From Panorpa germanica (lineage: Eukaryota; Arthropoda; Insecta; Mecoptera; Panorpidae): 64,000 nucleotides of DNA. Below, one piece after another: positions 44,119-56,009 of the stretch; within the stretch, counting starts at the first letter, position 1; each line of letters starts with the position of its first letter. The translations under genes and the position numbers were made by a program. The stretch lies in the NCBI GenBank assembly GCA_963678705.1, contig OY783223.1:2728001-2792000 (forward strand). Direction: 5' to 3'. The notes below the pieces were generated by a model. The model was not told the DNA's origin. It saw nothing but the letters and a program-made list of their open reading frames with translations, and did no database searches.

Positions 44119-45079
44119 GAATTATAAAAGAGCAAAGTTTGCTAATTAAAGAACAATTATGCTATCATTTAAACTTGTAACTATACTTAATTAATAATTT
44201 TCATAACATGCACACATATCTTGTATAAAATCGCAATTTTCCAGCCGAGCTACGTGATAACAACGCTGACAATGTCTAATCTGTGAAGACATCGTACTTA
44301 TCGGAGGACTGGGCTGATTGTAGTGAGATTATCCACCATGCTAATTTAACATAGGTCTCGAAAGAAAACTTACATTTACATCAAAAGATAACTTTTGTTA
44401 TGTAATCTTACATTATATAAACCTAAATTTGTTAATGTAACACGTCGTATGCGATCAACAAAGCTTGGAGACTACTAGTGTAGACAAACGTTATTCCTTC
44501 AACCCCAATAGACGACCCTTTCTTTGCCCACCTCCAAATAAATTTCTCTTAGTCACTTTTCATTAAAGTAACAACCAAAAAATCCAATTGAACACATTAG
44601 AAATAAAAAGAAAGCAAATAGAATCCTTTTATAAAAGATTTAGTTTAGAAATGTAATAAAGAGAATTGCGGTGTCTGCATTTGGTGTCAGGCGTGGGATT
44701 TAGGGGTGTTGCTGTGTTCTGGTCTGTGCTGGTATTTACGGGGTGCATTGCTCAGTATCCATGGCTGTTTCTTCTTGTGCTAGATTCATTGCTTAGATTT
44801 ATCTTTGGTATTGTACAGTGGTACTTTACACTCCTTGGAACCTGATCAAATTAATCGATAACATCGTTAGATATCCTGGACGGGATAGTACTTGCGGTAA
44901 ATTTAACTTTAATTTAATGGCTCGCTTGTATTTATTGTACTGACAGTGAAAACGAACAGCGAAGTGTCTTGAAATTATTTGTAAGGTTACGTACAAATTA
45001 CGTAACTTATTTATAAGAATTGAAATATTATCTTTATCTTTATTAATTAAAAGTTAGAAAAGAAATTATCGATAGAAAC
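44119..45079. other. Intergenic DNA, nothing recognised
   Basis: No supported feature. A G/T-rich patch lies at 44670-44760. Confidence 0.45.
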
Positions 45080-46175
45080 TTTTTTCTCAAACATTATTAT
45101 TCTTATTTTTTGATGGGGTTATGTTCGCTATATGTTTAATTAATGAACTTTTCAATTAAATTTAAAATATTTACGCATTTCTAGATTTTATCTCATTTTC
45201 TTTAAATTCATGGAGCTAAAACTTTAATTTTTATATTTTTTAATGTAGTTTTTTATGCTGATTTTAATCAAGAAACACATTTTTAAAAATCTATTACGTT
45301 TTAAGTAGAATAAGCTGCTATCTCGTAAACTGAAACACTTATCTAAAAATGAAATACAGATTTTAGATTTTCATTCAAAATATGTTAAAAACCGTTAGAA
45401 AAACAATAGATATTTATCTTCAACTTTTGTGAAAAGTAAGAAGACTATACTCTTTTTCCTTTTCATAAAAAACTTGTCCTTTATTTTCGCAGATGATATA
45501 TGTTTTCTAACGTAGATTTTTAAGCAGATTTAAAAAATTAATATTATGTTTTAAAATCTATTACGGTTCAAGTTTAATATGCTGATATCTCGAAGACTAT
45601 ACTCTTTTTACTTTTCATAAGAAACTTGTTCTTTATTTTCGCAGATGATATATATTTTCTAACGTAGCAGATTTAAAAAAATACATTATTTAAAAAATCT
45701 ATTACAGTTCAACTGTAATATGCTTACCTAAAAATAATTACAAATTTGAAATCAGCATTCAAAATTATGTAAAAACAAGAGATTCTTATCTTGAATTTTT
45801 ATGAAAAGTAAGAAGAGTATAGCCTTCTTATTTTTCATAAAAATGAAGCAAAATAGTTTCTCATTTTTACAAGGGTAATTAACATAATTTTAAATTCTGA
45901 TTTCAAATTTGCAATTCATTTTTAGATAAATATTTGATTTACGAGATATCAAATGTAATAGATTTAAAAAAAATGATTTTTCTTTTTGAAATTAGCACAA
46001 GAAGCTACTTTGGAAAACATATAACACTAATATTTTCTGTAGAAAATGTCCATGAATTTATAAAGGGTAGCATAAATGTCTGAAAATCGTAGATATTTAA
46101 AATTTAATAACGCAGTTCTTTATTTTATAGCTTAACGAATATAACTGCATCAAAAAATATCAAAGAAATGTAAAT
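45080..46175. repeat. Foldback-like satellite locus 1
   Basis: One roughly 145-bp monomer in plus orientation (45090-45260: GGGTTATGTTCGCTATATG, TCTAGATTTTATC, AAATTCATGG) is followed by central units (45260-46010) that contain CTGATATCTCG, TTTTCTAACGTAG and palindromes at 45429-45466 and 45801-45838. A monomer in minus orientation follows (46020-46170: GTCCATGAATTTATAAAGG, AACGAATATAACTGCATC). The arrangement mirrors the larger locus at 56010-57835. It is non-coding. Confidence 0.75.
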
Positions 46176-46260
46176 TTTTCATGAAGTTATGTAGTGAAAT
46201 ACACCTTCATTACTGTAATTAATATAAATTGTAAGAGTAATGCACAGGCACTCACCTTAA

Positions 46261-47005
46261 GGGAGGGGTTAGGGTTTCAGCGTAAAAAAACACTTTTTTT
46301 GCGATTTTTTTTCTCAAGTATAGATTGAGCAATTTTATTCGAACCTTTTGTACATTATTAAGCATACTTTTGACTATGTTGTATAATTTTATCATGCAGC
46401 AATATTGAAGCATAAGCCGATAACAGAGCTTCCTCCGAAGGTCTTGAGAAAAAAGACAATTTGCGGTGTTCACAATAACTCGGCCGGAAATTATCTCAAA
46501 ATGAAAAACCATTAAAATTTAGTTAAATTATAATCAAATCTTCCCCCCAACGGTCTCTCATAATTTTTTTTTTTATTTAAAAATTTTTGGCGGCCCTCTA
46601 AAGTGTAAACTGTTATTTTCCACGAAAAATTCCGCGATTTTGTGGGTGGGAAACATTCTTAATGTAAAAAAAAATGTTTTATCTAAACGTTGGGGGGAGG
46701 TATTTTATATGTAGAAAATGTGTACGAAGTTTGAAATGAATCGGTCAATTAGTTATTAAATGGCAGTGAACACGGACTTTGAAAAAGTAGTTTTAAGAAA
46801 AACGCTTTAGGACAATAGCAATGAATAAACTGTATACCTGATTAACATATAATACAATATAATATACCGGATTAATAAGACAATAACTTCAAGAATATTG
46901 CTTAGATCGGCTTCAAATTTTAAGGACATATTCTTGAAATGATAAACAATAAGATAAGACAAAAAAAAATTGGATTTTTCGAAAGTGAAAACCCTAACCC
47001 CTTCC
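46261..47005. mobile_element. TTAA-flanked DNA element (piggyBac-like, non-autonomous), 745 bp
   Basis: TTAA at 46257-46260 and 47006-47009 flank the ends GGGAGGGGTTAGGGTTT and AAACCCTAACCCCTTCC, complementary at 16 of 17 positions. The TTAA target suggests the piggyBac superfamily. The interior has no transposase; the 86-codon minus frame near 46252-46512 overlaps the end and is not convincing. Confidence 0.75.
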
Positions 47006-47009
47006 TTAA

Positions 47010-47994
47010 CAAGACAAATAGAAGTTACAATAATATTTTTGCTACAGGCCCTGCGCTGTTTTAATCCGGCACTGTATCTAATCCGTTAAGCGAGATATAA
47101 TCCTGTATTTCTTTAGCAAAACTACACATTTCTTTATTTTACTTTGTAGTTACATTACTATAAACCACATAGTCTGTACAACAGGAGTCTCAAAGAATTC
47201 CCACCTAGCCTGTAATATTTCAATCTGGCACTACATACACATAACTCAATAGATTACAATCTCCACCTATTTTACAATTAAAGTCATTATTACCTAAGCC
47301 ACTTCCACTTAACATTCAGATCCTGTAGAACTTTTACTACCTTTATCCTTCCAAATTATCCGCACACATCGAATAATTACTTCTATTATTCCTTTAAAGT
47401 TTCTAACAAAACATTTTCGAACTCGAAAGAAACGAATAACTCTTATTTTTTCAATCGACTTTTTGATTGATCCGAACGTGAGATATCCACTGCAGCTTAA
47501 CCAGGGAACGAAACTGAAACTGTGGTTTCATAAAAAACTTTAAGCAGGGAGATTTATACCTTATACCATACATTTTCTTTTTGTTCTTTCGGTTCTTTCT
47601 GCCTCATTGACACTTTGGCAACGTGGGCTGTTGCCCTGCTTGTGCTAGGGCTATAGCTTTGCTATGGATAATGGACCCGTAGATATAAGTAACGCCCAAC
47701 CTCACATCTTGGAATATCTAAGGAAACTGTACAACATAGGTATATGGAGGAACATGGGAAATTCATTGTTACGGGTTTAAAAAACATGTAATGCATTTTA
47801 AGGGTTTAAGAACTATATATGTTAACATGGGCCTTAGGGGCACGAGCCTTTAACTTAATAACTAATCTAATTTGAACAGAAAACCGAGAAAATCAAGTTA
47901 AATCCTGTTCGAAACCGAAATTTGAAACGATAATGCCTATAGATAGGTCGTCTTTTTGTCGGAATATAAAGCTTTAGGAGGAAGAAACTTTCTT
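47010..47994. other. Intergenic DNA, nothing recognised
   Basis: No supported feature. Confidence 0.45.
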
Positions 47995-47997
47995 TTT

Positions 47998-48665
47998 CTT
48001 TTCATTTATATTAATGTACAACATGTTAAGTTTATTGTGTGAAAATTTGAAGTCGATTGAAGTAAAACTGTCAGAGATATAGAGTTTTAAATCTTCACCT
48101 CTCTGGTCTGGTTCTTCTTACTTTTAAACGCGTTTTTCTCACACTTAGATATTTCAGAGTCGGTGTCCTCTCTAGCTCAAAATCTACTCGACCGATTTTT
48201 TCAAAATTATACACAATCTTTCTTTACATAAATGCCAAGGTAACGCTGTCGAGTTTTTTTTTAATTTTTTGGTTTTAAAGTATTTTAAAATAACAAAATT
48301 TCTGATTTTTTTCATGAAAAATCGGTATTTTGACTTTTAAGTGTTGTAAAAAATTTAAAAATCAATAATAAAAAAAAAATTCGACAGGGTTACCTGCAGA
48401 AACTTATTAACTAATGAAATCATTTTGGTTTTTCGATTTCAGAAAATCCAGTGATGAGTTATGAGTGCCTCCACAATGTTACTTTTTTTTTGTGACGTCT
48501 GCGGAGATTCGCTGTCAATGCCTCATTTCTTGATATTTATTTATGAAAATTTCACAAAGTATTCTTCAAATGTTACTTTATCATGTAGTAATTATAGAAA
48601 TAATTATATATTAACTGTGTCGTCAAAAAACATTATCGAAAATATGCTTCTTTTTATCGTTTTAC
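47998..48665 (-). repeat. Family B repeat, long inverted copy
   Basis: Reverse complement of 5085-5720 over its full length. It has the arm pair GGTAACGCTGTCGAG plus T-tract near 48240 and A-tract plus TTCGACAGGGTTACC near 48369-48393. Confidence 0.82.
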
Positions 48666-49331
48666 TTACTCAGGAAACCCGAGAAACCATCAACAAAAAC
48701 GGAAACGCATAGTTCCCCAGATCAAAATATTGCACCTTTGGCCGTTGCGCCGCTAGCTAGTCGTTAATACAGCACTATTTATTTCGTTTTATAACGGAAA
48801 ACGCATTTTATAACACAACGGCACCGTTATAACAGTACAACAATGTTCCCTACATATCGATTGCGATTCCGTTATACGACTTATTCCGTTAGCATCACAC
48901 CAATGTACCATTAAGCTCCCATAACCCCCTTCACACTCCTTCCACGTCGCTAGCCTGAGGCTACGAATAGGGGGGGGGGGGTTGTTGAGCCGTTGGGCAC
49001 CGAACGGCGAACGGCGAACAGTGAACGCCGTTAGAGGAAAGTATTTACAAAATGAAGATGTATGATAGCAAATAGACATCCTGATTTGTTTTCGTATGTA
49101 TGTGTGTGTGTGTGTTTTTTGTACACCGATTCATGTTGCAATATGTTCCACATCAACGGATGGATCAAGATTTTCACAACCCCTATTTTTGTTAATAATT
49201 AATCGGGTTTAAAATCAACTTTGGGGATAGTACATATACTCGTTGGTAGGAATATGTGTTAAAGGGGTGTTTTTGTGTAAGGGTTTTAAATTACAAGCAG
49301 ATTTATTGCTTTACTAATAGCTATAAAGCGA
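48666..49331. other. Intergenic DNA with low-complexity patches
   Basis: A G homopolymer (48969-48980) and a CGAACGG tandem (about 49001-49022) were seen. No gene was recognised. Confidence 0.45.
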
Positions 49332-49622
49332 GTCTCATACAACGCGACCATATTTAAGAGGTATGTATATTTATATTTTAATATACGACAGTACGCCAAG
49401 TCAAACTTGTGTACTGTAGGGTGTATTGGAGTTGTTTTGCACTAACATAATTTATCATCAGAGCAAACTTTTACTTTCATTTTTATCGTTACACCACTGT
49501 TATGAACCAGTCTCAGACGGCTGATTGCATTTGCAAGGTTCGGATAGGTAAAGCGTACTAGCGCGTATACGTCCGGTCAAAATTCGCTTAAATACGCTGG
49601 CACTGTGCGAAAGACCTTAAGA
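49332..49622. mobile_element. MITE family D, copy 2
   Basis: Shares AAGTCAAACTTGTGTACTGT and GCACTAACATAATTTATCAT with 11640-11700. The ends (GCGAGTCTCATACAACGCGA and CGCTGGCACTGTGCGAAAGA) are diverged inverted repeats. Confidence 0.6.
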
Positions 49623-49839
49623 TTTACTGTCTTCCACATTTCAACGTTAATAATATTTCAATAAACGAATTCTAAGTATTCCACATTCTAATTAAACTTA
49701 CATCTAATGCCATCTTTTTCTTTCCCCCCCTCTCCGTCAATTTCTCTGTTCTCTTTGTTACATTAAACCTGGCTACCCTCTTCTGTGGCTCATTTTGATA
49801 TGAAATTAATGGGAAAATAATAATGTACTTACATACGCA

Positions 49840-50290
49840 GGCATTTGAAGCAGGAGAAAGGTGGAGCAGCTATTAAAACGGGGAAAGGAAGAGAACAGAT
49901 GAATGGCAGAAGTAATTAGAAGAAGGAAGTGAAAAACCAGAAGGTGGATCTGAACAGAGTGATAGAGGTAAAAGGCAGGAGAGGGAAAATGAAGTCTGAA
50001 AAGAAGAAAGAATGATGCAAAGATAATAGAGGGTTTGTCGAGAGGGGTCAAGGAAGGCAAAAGGTGAGTGACGCAGGTACAGGAAAAAAGGAAGGAGAAG
50101 CAGGAAATAGTGAGAAGGAAAGAGGTGTAGGGAACAGGAAGGGAGAGAGTAAACAGAGGAAGAATCAAAAAGTACTGTCGAAAATAGAAATGTCTAGAAT
50201 AGTTAAGATTAATTTTAAGTTGAAATGTTGTAAGAAATATTAATGTAGATTGTAAAGCCGAAAGGAAAACAATTAATAATAAAATATATA
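49840..50290 (+). mobile_element. LINE subfamily 1, 3' fragment
   Basis: GAACAGAGTGATAGAGGTAA, GGGTTTGTCGAGAGGGGTCA and the end signature GTAGATTGTAAAGCCGAAAGG, then AACAATTAATAATAAAATAT. The 162-codon minus frame over it is the complement of this purine-rich UTR. Confidence 0.85.
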
Positions 50291-50752
50291 CCAAAATGCT
50301 AATATTTGTGTTAGAAATACTGGCCCATCTATGACCCTCAGTCCCAAATTGCAGCTTTCACATACGTTCATAAGTTGTACCAAAAGAAAATGATCAGAGT
50401 GTACCAAACAAAGTACAGCTGCCATGGGAGCGATCTCTGGGATTGGGTGGCAAAAGCTGGCGAATGTGTTGTAATCTCAGAAGAGATTGGTCCAGGGAGT
50501 AAATGATCCAAAATAATATTAGATGATTTAAACATGTATTATACAAGAATAAATGTGAGATCATCAAATAAGATACATTGGAAAAGGGAAAAGGAGTATA
50601 GTCTGATGAAAAGTTAAAGAATGTTTGCACGGGTTAAGAAATGTGAAGATATGTTTAGTGTTAGCAGCAGTTACAGTTTATCACACAGGTTAAGGACTAA
50701 TAAATAATGAAGTAACATAATTTATAAATTGTTTTGAACCATACCATACTTG
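50291..50752. other. Intergenic DNA, nothing recognised
   Basis: No supported feature. Confidence 0.4.
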
Positions 50753-51402
50753 AATGGGCTTGTGTCCTTCTTTTTTAGTGGTCGATTTTTCAATTGTTGA
50801 TTGAAATTGATGTTAATAAATGTGTATTGGCGTGTCCATTTTATTAAATATCTAAATGTTGACGGAGATATAGCAATTAAAAGTTTGAATTGTAGTTTTA
50901 GCGCTAGAGATTTTAACGTCAGTTATTTGTTGATTAGGTCAGTGCTATGGTAATGTTTTGTAGCTGTTGGTAGTCAAATAATCAAGTCAAGTCAAAGAAT
51001 AATAAGTTTTTATTTTAATTAACCCTGTTACGGCAGACATAATATTGAAATGTGATTATTCCTTGAAATAGCTGTAAATAATATTTGATATTTTGATATA
51101 TAAATACATACACCAGATATTTATGAGGTTGGTAACCTGTAAACTTACCAGAGTTCTATCTTGCATATGCTATCTCTTTTACGCTCTGTTGTATGAAAGA
51201 GATAGCAACTAGCGGCTGTGATGTCACATGCATTTGAAATGTGTACAACGTTGAATCCCTTTAATAATTAAAGAGAAAAAATGACTTTTTTTATTGTTAA
51301 TATCTCTTAACATATAAGGAGTTATTAAAAAATAATTGGACATTTGGGGTTATAGTAACCCACTTTAGCAATATATAATACACTTTTGTAGAAATTAAGA
51401 CT
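50753..51402 (-). mobile_element. Family A element, long inverted copy
   Basis: AATGGGCTTGTGTCC at 50753; the distal terminus is lost after AGAAATTAAGAC. It carries an extra segment of about 70 bp (51135-51210, AAGAGATAGCAACTAGCGGC at its end) that is missing from most copies but partly present in the fragment at 4042-4335. A related, diverged piece follows at 51410-51490. Confidence 0.85.
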
Positions 51403-51499
51403 ATATGTTAATGAAGTTGACTATCAAAACCTCGAATGATCAATTCTGATTTAATAAGTCGTTGTATTATAAAAGTTATTAACATTTAAAGTCGCCAAT

Positions 51500-53369
51500 T
51501 CTATTCTTTATGTAATTGATTACTTATAAGGGATTTTTTTCTTATAAGCTTGATACATTTAGTCCAGCGTTTTCCAATTTTTTTATTACTTCCAAATAAT
51601 AGATTTTCTCAAGTGCCTCAGTTTGTTTCAGTGATTTCAGTGATGACCTCTTTGTCAGACCCAAATCTCTTACCGATCAGCTATTTCTTTAGGTTTGGAA
51701 ACATGAAATAGTCAATTTATGAATTTTTGGTATGGAGGCTTTCTCAGCTGACGGTATCTGCGCGGGAAATTCAAAAAGTCACTGAATTATCAAACTACCA
51801 TCGTAAGTAAACTGAATCCGGTTCGAAGGACCACACTCATCAACTTACATATATATCTACTCCAAAACTAATATCGGTTATTTCAATATACATATAATTC
51901 AGTAAATGGTTTCCTTTAAACCTAAAGAGACCCTTCTGTTTCTAATTTCACCCCCACCCCCGCATCTATGATCCCACGCTTTACATTTGATGTAACAACA
52001 CCTGATATGAATATCTTATAATCCACAAATCACAAGGCAGTCATTTACTCATTTCTAGATGCCCTCCTACTTCGTCTATCCACTTTCCAACACCCCTATT
52101 TCACCCTCTTTGTCGTGTGACGTCATGCCTATCATTTTAATCAGTGTAGTTATCCAGTTTCCGAGTCGAAACATAAAATGAAAGGGTGGGACGCCCTTAT
52201 ATGTAGTCCTGGAACATTGCTTGGTGATTACATGACCTTTGAACTGTGTTCCTCTACGCGCGGAGCGGCGCGGTGTGTCGTATTAGCGTAATCACTTTAC
52301 GGTACATAAACTAATTGCAATTTGAGCTCTCTGGCAATACTAGTCGAATGTAAAACACTGTAAGTTTAACTGAAACTGCGTGGAAAGTATTCTAAGTTTG
52401 AAAAACTAAGAAATTGTTACTACTCTACAACGATTTTGATCAGAATCGTACACGATTCGAAGTGTCCGATTCTGAACCGTTTTTGATTAGAAACAGAACA
52501 GAATATATTTTCTGGGTTTGGTTGTTACCAAAATAAATAGATTGCATTTTTTATTTAGTTTAAACTTGGTTTGTTGTTGTTAAACGTAGTAATCTAATCT
52601 TCTTTGCGCCCCACTCTGCTCTGATCTGCATATTTAATAAACACTATTCAATTATTCAATTAAATAGCAATGATTCATGTTCAGTAGTACTGCCTGCATT
52701 ACATTTTCATTGTTTTCCAGCCTCCCAACCACCCCTTTCACTTTGTTTATATTTGCCCACTAAAATATAGTTACCCGCGGTAGTAGAAGAAAACTATTTA
52801 AATATTTAATACTTGATTTATGTTTAGTTTTATACAGCTATCCTTCTCTGTTACATTATCTCTGTTAGTATTCTTTTCTGTAGTAATTTATCTGCATCTC
52901 TTTCTCACAACATACGTTTTATCTTTATATAGGAGTAACATGGTCCAGATATTACACCACCAAATAAATGTTTCCTTGCAACTAGTGTGTATCATATGGT
53001 TAAGCTGGTTTCAAACGATGCTACGAACACCTTGCAACGTTGAACGCATCGTGTAGCCGGTGCTGGAACTAAGTGTATCCAGTGTCAGGTGTCCAACGTT
53101 CTCGTTGGAAGAAGTTCGGTCTTTTGTAGGTCTTATGACTCGCGTCAAAAGGGATTTTTCACACTTGATCCACATGTCATGCACTGCTGCACGAATCGTC
53201 CAACAAAGGAAGGTTTTATACTTGAAAGTTTCTTTATTTACTTGAAAGTTTTTGTTAAACAGTGTCAGTGTCAATAATATCAACAAATTGATAAAATAAA
53301 TAAATCATTCGGATTATACAGCTTTAAATAGTATTTGACGACTCCATTGTATAATAGAAATGATGTCAA
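51500..53369. other. Intergenic DNA, nothing firm
   Basis: A GC-rich patch occurs near 52257-52290. Short frames at 52820-53290 show no domain. No repeats were recognised. Confidence 0.4.
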
Positions 53370-54010
53370 CGGATTAGATTCAATGACACATTAATTTTGG
53401 CTGTGCATGAAACTCCACCATCAAGTACAAGCTAACCCAGAGGAGATTCAATATTGGCTAAAGAAGTGGCGAATTTAAGCAAACGAGACGAAGTCAACTC
53501 AAGTTACATTTACCTTGTGTGGAAACACATGTCCTGCTGTACGTTTAAATGAACAAATTATACCACAATGTGAAGAGACTAAATATTTAGGCATGCATTT
53601 AGATCGGCGCATAACTTGGAAAAAGTATATCACGAAAAAATGTAAGCAGCTACATCTTAAGTACAGAAAGTTGCACTGGCTTATTGGACGCAAATCACAT
53701 TTATCCAGTAGCAGCAAACTAATGATTTATAAAACGATCCTGAAACCTGTCTGGACTTACGGCATTGAACTCTGGGGAACATCTAGTGTTTCGAACACAG
53801 ATAACCTAGAAAAATTTCAGTCAAGGACAGTAAGAACCATTATGGATATCCCGTAGTTCATAAGCAACAAATACATAAACCATGACTCCGGCATTACAAC
53901 TGTGAAAGAAGAAATTAACAAATTCAGCCAAAGATACCAGCAGCGGTTAAACAAGCATCCAAACTATCTGGCTGTGAATTTACTAGATAAAGAGTCTTTA
54001 ACTTTGTCAA
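53370..54010 (+). pseudogene. Jockey-like LINE reverse transcriptase C-terminal fragment
   Basis: The same plus frame runs through EEIQYWLKKWRI, a stop, NETKSTQVTFTLCGNTCPAV, TKYLGMHLDRRITWKKYI, KLHWLIGRKSHLS, YKTILKPVWTYGIELWGTSS, LEKFQSRTVRTIMDIP, a stop at 53854-53856 where Trp is usual, FISN, and TVKEEINKFSQRYQQRL. This is the RT thumb and C-terminal region of Jockey-clade LINEs. The YxDD catalytic box is upstream and not legible. The longest open part is 53515-53856. Premature stops show it is dead. Confidence 0.92.
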
Positions 54011-56009
54011 TTATTATCATTTTTTAAATTAAGAAAATTAGTTTGATCAACTAAATGCGAACTCTGGAACTCCGCCCTTTGTAGTCCATTTCTTGCTTTT
54101 GTACTATTTATGCATTGCCACAGAATGTGCTTAGATCCTAAGCACACCTCCTCAAAAATATGTTAAAACAAAAATTAATTTAGCTGATTAAGTTTTTTTT
54201 ACAAATAAACTTGCATCTGACTATTCCAAAGTGTTGCAGTCCCTTAATTGCAAATCTCGCGTAGATGGGTTAGAAGTACAGTTGCGAGTTGATTATTTTT
54301 GTATTAGAATGGTTGTCGTATCTGTCTATCTTCATACCCCACCCCCACTACTCCCGCCCTACCTCTTGTTCGTATATTTGTACAGCAAGGTTGTATATTA
54401 CAAAGCAGAACCACCATTAATCAACCAGTACTACTTTAATGCTATAATGACGTAGAAACAAGGAGATAAAGCGTCGGATAACGAGTAATGAAAACCCGAC
54501 GACATCCCGTCTGATGACACGTCAACCTCCCCCTCCCCCTTCCCCCATTGTGGGAGGATGAGTTCAGCGGTTAAGCGCTAGGGTTGCAACACATCACAAG
54601 GAGTAGATGGAAATTAAAACTAATTTTAACAAATCTAATACATACTCGAACGCGTCAAGCATGCTCGCGGTTCCATACACGACCGAACCAAACCTACAAA
54701 TGAGGAAATAAGAAGAGGAATATTCTTTTTAAATTACATTTCCATTGCTGCACAAATTCTTGAACAAGTAAGAACTATGCATTTGTTCTTTTCACCATTC
54801 CAAAAAGTTAGTTATTATTATTTCTATATAAAAGAAAACAATTTTACTTTACATTTTAAAAATGCATTTTTTTAGCAATCTAATAGCGTGCTGGATTCCC
54901 CTTCTTGTATTGTGTGATGATATGTATTTGAAATAGGGAAGCTGCCATCTGTAAAGCTAAAAAAAACCCGTCGAGCAACAACACTCACTTGCGTTTTTAA
55001 TAATAAAGAAACAAGAGGCGGAGAGAGAAAATAAATATTACTTTCTCTAAAAAAAACAATGGGTCTATAAAGAGGTACCAAGCATTCTAAAACGTATAAG
55101 AACAATTTCCTTATAAAAACTTTAAAGTCGTTAAAACATGAAAAAAATGAGCAAAAAAAAAAAAAAATTCGTATAAATTCAATTACTGAAATTATTTTTA
55201 AAATTACACGCAATAAGATTAGAAAAGGAACTGAATAATACGGACGAAGAGGATACGGAAACAGTGTTATAGAACGCGTTAATTCTTACGACACGAGCAA
55301 CAATCTAAATTACATGTCTATAGTAAATTGCTTAAAATACAAGCGATCTAGAGATAGAAATAAGTGTAAGAATGGTAGTGGATTTTCAGGCGCAGAGAAA
55401 ATGATTCGATCAAAGAAGTGCGAAATAAGAATGGGGAAAACCGTAAAACCGTAAAGTAGTGAAGAGGTTGAATGAATAGGCAGGAACGGGAAGGAAGGGG
55501 GTGGATTACGGCGTAGGGAAGAGAAGGAACAGAGGTTGACGGGTCTGGGGTGTGTAGGAATGGTGGAGTGTTCTTAGGCGTATGGTATGTGGGTGTTATT
55601 CGGTCAAATATTGATGGAAGGTACATATTTCAGCGTGGTGACTGGTACGACATGAAAACCATGTCACAAAGTTAACTATACGTACGAGTATATACACAAC
55701 TGTGTGTGCATAAGAAAATTGACGCAAGAATTTACGCTAGTGTTGGGGACGGTATACTTATTTGTCTTAGTGTAGACCGGAAACTATTTTAGTTAAGAAA
55801 GATGTTTAAGTTTGGAGACCAGGAGCTCATAATTATTAACATAATTTCAAAGTAATATTACTTCTTAATAATATTTAATAAACACATTACAAAGCGCCTG
55901 ATCCTTACGCTAATACTATAACACTGATGAGTACTTCCAAATAACGAACTGCTTCACTCTAATTATGTTTTTTACGTTTCTTTGGCTTATCACTTTATGG
56001 ACATTTTTT
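54011..56009. other. Intergenic DNA, nothing recognised
   Basis: A poly-A run lies near 55157-55168. A purine-rich stretch at 55380-55620 recalls LINE UTRs but lacks their end signature. Confidence 0.4.

Noticed and set aside
49806..50294. 162-codon open frame on the minus strand
   Set aside because: It is the complement of a purine-rich LINE 3' UTR that ends in the subfamily 1 signature; composition alone keeps the frame open.
52820..53290. Overlapping short frames on both strands considered as a small membrane protein gene
   Set aside because: No domain or conserved motif and no splice or promoter support; the hydrophobicity follows T-rich composition.
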